Below, piece by piece: positions 8,082-11,136 of a stretch of 11,136 bases of DNA. The DNA comes from Christiangramia sp. Its GTDB lineage: Bacteria; Bacteroidota; Bacteroidia; Flavobacteriales; Flavobacteriaceae. How positions within the stretch are numbered: the stretch's first letter is position 1; each line of letters opens with the position of its first letter. The notes under the pieces are model-generated. The model was not told where the DNA came from, made no database searches, and was given only the letters and a program-made list of their open reading frames with translations. Made by a program: the position numbers and the translations under genes. The stretch is taken from assembly GCA_024635735.1 (NCBI GenBank), contig JAGXII010000209.1, positions 1-11,136 of the forward strand, written 5' to 3'.

Positions 8082-8107
8082 TAAAAAAGCCCGCCTTACG
8101 GCAGGCT
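8082..8107 (-). terminator. Intrinsic terminator of typA
   Basis: Read on the minus strand, AGCCTGCC (loop GTAA) GGCGGGCT forms an 8-bp stem with one G-U pair at 8088-8107, followed at once by TTTTTT at 8082-8087. On the plus strand the G-U becomes an A-C mismatch, and the T-run is on the wrong side, so the element is oriented for leftward transcription. It lies 22 bases after the typA stop. Confidence 0.85.
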
Positions 8108-8129
8108 CATCTATATTATATAAATTATT

Positions 8130-9932
8130 TTAGATCGCTTTTGATCTTTTTCTCTCGTTTTCGGTAAGCAACACTTTTCTCAATCTTAAAAAATGCGGAG
8201 TAACCTCAACATATTCATCTTTCTGAATATATTCTAAAGCTTCTTCCAGAGAAAACTTGATCGCAGGAACAATCTTCGCTTTATCATCGGCTCCTGAAGA
8301 ACGTACGTTAGAAAGCTTCTTGGTTTTGGTAATATTCACCGCCATATCATCCTGACGCGAATTCTCACCAATTACCTGACCTTCATAAATATCCTCTCCC
8401 GGATCTACGAAAAACTTACCTCTGTCCTGAAGTTTATCGATAGAATAAGGAATCGCTTTACCCTTTTCCATCGAAACCAAAGAACCATTCTGTCTTTCAG
8501 GAATTCCTCCTTTTAAGGGCTGATACTCCTTGTAACGGTGTGCCATAATTGCCTCACCGGCAGTTGCGGTAAGCAGCTGATTTCTTAACCCAATGATTCC
8601 TCTTGACGGAATAAGGAACTGAATATTCATTCGGTTACCTTTAGGTTCCATACTTAGCATTTCACCTTTTCTCATTGTAACCATTTCCACGGCCTTACCG
8701 GAAACATCTTCCGGAAGATCAATGGTAAGCTCTTCTACTGGCTCACATTTCACTCCGTCAATTTCCTTGATAATTACCTGTGGCTGCCCAATTTGAAGTT
8801 CGTAACCTTCACGACGCATCGTTTCGATTAGAACAGATAAGTGAAGTACCCCACGGCCGTAAACCAAAAATTTATCGGCACTATCGGTTTCGTTCACACG
8901 AAGTGCAAGGTTTTTCTCAAGCTCTTTATAAAGTCTTTCTTTAATATGCCTTGAAGTAACAAATTTCCCATCTTTTCCGAAGAAAGGAGAATCGTTAATC
9001 GTAAATAACATACTCATGGTAGGCTCGTCTATACGAATTGTTTTAAGACCTTCAGGATTTTCAATATCGGCAACAGTATCACCAATCTCAAAACCTTCAA
9101 GTCCCACAAGCGCACAAATATCTCCCGCCTGTACCTCTTCTACTTTTCTACGGCCAAGACCTTCGAAAATATGTAATTCCTTAATTCTGGTTTTCTTGAT
9201 GCTTCCATCACGCTTTACCAAAGAAACCTGCTGGTTTTCTTTCAAGGTTCCTCTTTGTAATCTACCAATCGCAATACGACCTGTAAATGAAGAGAAATCC
9301 AGTGAAGTAATAAGCATTTGAGGACTTCCCTCATAATCTACATCGGGACCAGGAATATGTTCGATCACCATATCAAGCAAAGGCTCAATATTGGTAGTTT
9401 CATCTTTCCAGTCATCACTCATCCAGTTGTTTTTCGCTGAACCGTATACGGTTGGGAAATCCAGCTGCCATTCTTCAGCGCCAAGTTCAAACATCAGGTC
9501 AAAAACCTTTTCGTGAACCTCTTCCGGAGTGCAGTTTTCCTTATCTACTTTATTGATTACCACGCACGGCTTCAAACCAAGATCAATCGCTTTTTGAAGT
9601 ACAAAACGCGTTTGAGGCATAGGCCCTTCAAAAGCATCTACTAAAAGAAGAACACCATCTGCCATATTAAGAACACGCTCTACTTCTCCACCAAAATCGG
9701 CGTGACCAGGAGTATCAATAATATTAATCTTGGTCTCCTTGTAAGTAACCGAAACGTTTTTGGAAGTAATAGTGATTCCACGCTCTCTTTCAAGATCGTT
9801 GTTATCCAGAATTAAATCTCCCGTAGATTCATTATCACGGAACAATTCACAGTGATGCAGTATTTTATCAACCAAAGTAGTTTTACCGTGGTCAACGTGT
9901 GCAATAATCGCGATATTTCTAATAGCTGTCAT
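8130..9932 (-). CDS. typA: Translational GTPase TypA/BipA
   Basis: A 600-residue ribosome-binding GTPase of the EF-G-like family, involved in ribosome assembly and stress adaptation, acting on the 30S/70S ribosome in the cytoplasm. G motifs are intact: G1 AHVDHGKTT at 11-19, switch I ERERGITI at 48-55 with Thr54, G3 DTPGH at 73-77, G4 NKVD at 127-130 and G5 SAK at 165-167. It continues through a beta-barrel domain II (about 200-290, with SLDFSSFTGRIAIGR), domain III (about 300-385), domain V (about 390-475, with RMNIQFLIPSRGIIGLRNQ), and the BipA-specific C-terminal domain ending in the basic HFLRLRKVLLTENERKRSKA. Full length for the family (about 600). The ATG start at 9932 gives the standard short N-terminus before G1. 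A -7 box lies 21 bases upstream and a strong terminator follows, so typA probably has its own transcript. Confidence 0.97.
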   Translation of the reverse strand: MTAIRNIAIIAHVDHGKTTLVDKILHHCELFRDNESTGDLILDNNDLERERGITITSKNVSVTYKETKINIIDTPGHADFGGEVERVLNMADGVLLLVDAFEGPMPQTRFVLQKAIDLGLKPCVVINKVDKENCTPEEVHEKVFDLMFELGAEEWQLDFPTVYGSAKNNWMSDDWKDETTNIEPLLDMVIEHIPGPDVDYEGSPQMLITSLDFSSFTGRIAIGRLQRGTLKENQQVSLVKRDGSIKKTRIKELHIFEGLGRRKVEEVQAGDICALVGLEGFEIGDTVADIENPEGLKTIRIDEPTMSMLFTINDSPFFGKDGKFVTSRHIKERLYKELEKNLALRVNETDSADKFLVYGRGVLHLSVLIETMRREGYELQIGQPQVIIKEIDGVKCEPVEELTIDLPEDVSGKAVEMVTMRKGEMLSMEPKGNRMNIQFLIPSRGIIGLRNQLLTATAGEAIMAHRYKEYQPLKGGIPERQNGSLVSMEKGKAIPYSIDKLQDRGKFFVDPGEDIYEGQVIGENSRQDDMAVNITKTKKLSNVRSSGADDKAKIVPAIKFSLEEALEYIQKDEYVEVTPHFLRLRKVLLTENERKRSKAI

Positions 9933-9934
9933 GT

Positions 9935-9952
9935 AGCCTTATTTTTAAGGCT
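9935..9952. repeat. 7-bp inverted repeat between the typA promoter box and start codon
   Basis: AGCCTTA at 9935-9941 and TAAGGCT at 9946-9952 are perfect complements around a 4-base T loop. The nearer arm ends two bases before the typA ATG. The promoter box CAAATGTA begins at 9954. A leftward transcript starting 5-7 bases after that box would begin inside the repeat, so it may act as a DNA operator over the start site rather than as an RNA hairpin. Confidence 0.5.
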
Positions 9953-9953
9953 G

Positions 9954-9961
9954 CAAATGTA
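9954..9961 (-). promoter_or_regulatory. Probable -7 box of typA
   Basis: The minus strand reads TACATTTG, an exact match to the Bacteroidota TAnnTTTG box, 21 bases before the typA ATG. Transcription would start near 9947-9949, giving a very short leader. No clear TTG is found at the -33 position. Confidence 0.5.
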
Positions 9962-10016
9962 CAGCTATTTTTCTCTAATCCATCGTTGTTTTAAAAGATA
10001 TTTAAAATGCTGTTAA

Positions 10017-10178
10017 TCAGCGCTTTTTAAATGCTTTTTTTAATTTGATAAAGAAAATGGTGAGATGTATTAAAGCTCCCAGAATCAGAATATAGACTTT
10101 CCAGTTCATTTCTATTCTGAAATAAAGAAATACGCTTACGCCAATAAGCACTAAAGAGTTAATGAGGTAATTATACAT
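10017..10178 (-). CDS. Small two-helix membrane protein, 53 residues
   Basis: An ATG at 10178-10176 opens a 53-codon frame ending with TGA at 10019-10017. The translation starts MYNYLINSLVLIGVSVFLYF, giving a first hydrophobic helix at about 4-20. Then comes a short polar turn, RIEMNWK, and a second helix at about 28-44 (VYILILGALIHLTIFFI). It ends in a strongly basic tail, KLKKAFKKR, which should lie in the cytoplasm. The pattern of two clean helices with a positive tail in a correctly sized frame is unlikely to arise by chance. It lies 31 bases after the DinB gene and 84 bases before typA, all on one strand. I do not recognise a family; the function is unknown. It is easily missed because it is so short. 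Confidence 0.6.
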   Translation of the reverse strand: MYNYLINSLVLIGVSVFLYFRIEMNWKVYILILGALIHLTIFFIKLKKAFKKR

Positions 10179-10209
10179 ATTTGTCTAACAGCATGATAAT
10201 TTACAAATT

Positions 10210-10653
10210 TTATTGTTCATCTGCTGAAGGTCCATAGGTTGCTGGTACTGAAATATCAAGCAACCTGAAATACACTCCTAATTGGGCTCGATGATGCGGA
10301 AACTGATTCATGACCATAGTCTGCAAAACATTAAATTTTGGCATTTTTAACAGTGTCTCGCCTTCTTTAGTCATTTTCCAGGTATGCTCAAATTCTTCAT
10401 TTTCCTTTTTCAGAGATTCTTCAGCCGCGGCAGTATTCTCTTTAAGAGTTTTAATAATAGCCTCCACCGTATCCTGATCGGGAGCCTTATACCCGGCTAC
10501 ATCCCATTCCCCGGCTTGCATTGTGCCGGTGATCCAGGTCGGAATTTCGGCAAGGTGGTTCGCGAGTTGTTTAATGGTCATAGATTTTTCATGAGGCTTC
10601 CAACCCAGTTTATCTTCAGGAATTCGCTTTAAAAATTTTTCGGTAAGGGCCAC
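10210..10653 (-). CDS. DinB-family protein, surviving frame after an in-frame stop
   Basis: A 147-codon frame from a GTG at 10653, encoding a DinB/DUF664-like four-helix-bundle protein, a family that binds a metal through three His and includes thiol-transfer enzymes and many members of unknown role. Visible family marks: PEDKLGWKPHEKSM at 12-25, ANHLAEIP at 31-38 with metal-ligand candidate His33, and HHRAQLGVYFRLLDI at 120-134, followed by PATYGPSADE. The usual N-H-x-x-H-H pattern reads N-Q-F-P-H-H (116-121), so the second ligand appears to be Gln117. The protein lacks the first part of helix 1. That part is found just upstream in the same frame from an ATG at 10695, separated by a TAA at 10668-10666. 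The gene is therefore either a recent pseudogene or one that restarts at the GTG. It lies 31 bases upstream of the 53-residue membrane protein gene and is probably in the same transcript. Confidence 0.65.
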   Translation of the reverse strand: MALTEKFLKRIPEDKLGWKPHEKSMTIKQLANHLAEIPTWITGTMQAGEWDVAGYKAPDQDTVEAIIKTLKENTAAAEESLKKENEEFEHTWKMTKEGETLLKMPKFNVLQTMVMNQFPHHRAQLGVYFRLLDISVPATYGPSADEQ

Positions 10654-10695
10654 TTCCTGTTGTAGTTAGGGAATTAGAAACTCATAAATTTTCAT
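10654..10695 (-). other. Original 5' end of the DinB gene, carrying a nonsense codon
   Basis: Reading leftwards from ATG at 10695-10693 in the same frame as the DinB gene gives MKIYEFLIP, then TAA at 10668-10666, then LQQE, and then the GTG taken as the start of the surviving frame. Family members usually begin with such a helix (a short M-x-I-x-E-x-L-x-P-E segment leading into Q-E and then R-x-P-E-D-K). A change of GAA to TAA at codon 10 would explain it. The A-rich stretch CTGAAAAA directly before this ATG fits a Bacteroidota translation start. Confidence 0.6.
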
Positions 10696-10766
10696 TTTTT
10701 CAGTTTTAGGAATAGGTATCTAATTTAGAGAAAATTCAATTTTAATTCTACTGAAATTAGTCTGAA

Positions 10767-10797
10767 TTGTCCTTCGCTCTTATTTCGATTATCTTTG
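10767..10797 (+). promoter_or_regulatory. Promoter of kdsA
   Basis: TTG at 10767-10769 and TATCTTTG at 10790-10797 match both halves of the Bacteroidota promoter (TTG and TAnnTTTG) with 20 bases between them. The -7 box ends 16 bases before the kdsA ATG, so the leader should be only about 10 bases long. This is the best-formed promoter in the window. Confidence 0.6.
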
Positions 10798-10813
10798 TGG
10801 AAAATTGACAATA

Positions 10814-11136
10814 ATGAATCTGAATAAAATTCCGAAGATAAAACACGTAAACAGCAATAATTTCTTTCTCCTATCCGGTCCATGCGCTATTGAAGGTGAA
10901 GACATGGCACTGAGAATTGCCGAAAAAGTGGTTTCTATTACAGATAAACTTGAAATTCCATATGTCTTTAAAGGTTCTTTTAAAAAAGCAAACCGAAGCC
11001 GTATTGACAGTTTCACCGGAATTGGTAACGAAAAAGCCTTAAAGATTCTTAGAAAAGTATCTGAAACTTTTGATATTCCAACCGTAACGGATATCCACGA
11101 GATCAGCGATGCACATATGGCCGCTGAATATGTAGA
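10814..11136 (+). CDS. kdsA: 3-deoxy-8-phosphooctulonate synthase (KdsA), 3'-truncated by the window edge
   Basis: The first 107 codons of KDO-8-phosphate synthase, which condenses phosphoenolpyruvate with arabinose 5-phosphate in the cytoplasm to make the Kdo precursor of LPS. The translation begins MNLNKIPKIK and shows LLSGPCAIEGEDMALR from residue 19, VFKGSFKKANRSRIDSF at 51-67 (the PEP/A5P-binding KANRS loop at 58-62), and IPTVTDIHE at 88-96. Cys24 in SGPC aligns with the metal-ligand Cys of the metal-dependent (class II, Aquifex-like) enzymes, whereas E. coli KdsA has Asn there, so this should be a metalloenzyme. The ATG at 10814 is supported by the promoter just upstream and by the normal N-terminal length. 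The remainder, roughly 165 residues, lies beyond the right edge. Confidence 0.93.
   Translation, partial: MNLNKIPKIKHVNSNNFFLLSGPCAIEGEDMALRIAEKVVSITDKLEIPYVFKGSFKKANRSRIDSFTGIGNEKALKILRKVSETFDIPTVTDIHEISDAHMAAEYV

Noticed and set aside
9016..9321. 101-codon plus-strand frame inside typA
   Set aside because: A shadow of the conserved typA sequence, rich in Ser and Pro from reverse-strand codons and without family signs.
10012..10025. Possible hairpin GCTG/CAGC at the end of the 53-residue gene
   Set aside because: Four base pairs only and no following T-run; not enough for a terminator.
10384..10632. 82-codon plus-strand frame opposite the DinB gene
   Set aside because: It overlaps clear DinB coding sequence and has no features of its own.
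10789..11016. 75-codon minus-strand frame opposite the start of kdsA
   Set aside because: It lies opposite the well-supported KdsA reading frame and its promoter.

Overview
The window looks like chromosomal DNA from a member of the Bacteroidota, most likely a marine flavobacterium close to Christiangramia/Gramella (inferred from protein style and low G+C, not from a search). Supporting signs are the near absence of Shine-Dalgarno sequences, several exact matches to the Bacteroidota -7 promoter box TAnnTTTG at sensible distances from starts, a large periplasmic TPR protein paired with a plug-less outer-membrane barrel, and an ftsE with no adjacent ftsX.

Layout. Bases 1-1127 (+) hold the 3' part of an amidohydrolase. 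It converges on a minus-strand pair read 5905->1137: an exported 1006-residue TPR protein followed after 26 bases by a 573-residue outer-membrane beta-barrel. A 161-base divergent control region (5906-6066) separates the TPR gene from ftsE (+), which is followed after 6 bases by a 62-residue two-helix membrane protein. Next come a ROK-type polyphosphate glucokinase (+, 7058-7804) and, tail to tail with it, a three-helix small membrane protein (-, 7814-8059). A strong terminator then marks the end of typA (-, 8130-9932). Upstream of typA on the same strand lie an unlisted 53-residue membrane protein (10017-10178) and a DinB-family gene (10210-10653). The right edge carries the first 107 codons of kdsA (+).

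Most genes are housekeeping or envelope related: cell division (ftsE), LPS Kdo synthesis (kdsA), ribosome-associated stress GTPase (typA), polyphosphate-driven glucose phosphorylation, and an envelope TPR/barrel pair. I see no phage, IS element, CRISPR array, tRNA or rRNA.

The points most worth a second look are: (i) the DinB gene is split by an in-frame TAA at its tenth codon, with otherwise intact family sequence on both sides; (ii) an 11-bp perfect inverted repeat brackets the ftsE promoter box between the divergent TPR and ftsE genes; (iii) a 7-bp inverted repeat sits between the typA -7 box and its start codon; (iv) glutamine replaces the expected histidine in the E-x-G-H motif of the glucokinase; (v) the outer-membrane barrel has a TonB-box-like segment but no room for a plug domain. 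No clearly new multi-gene system is evident.
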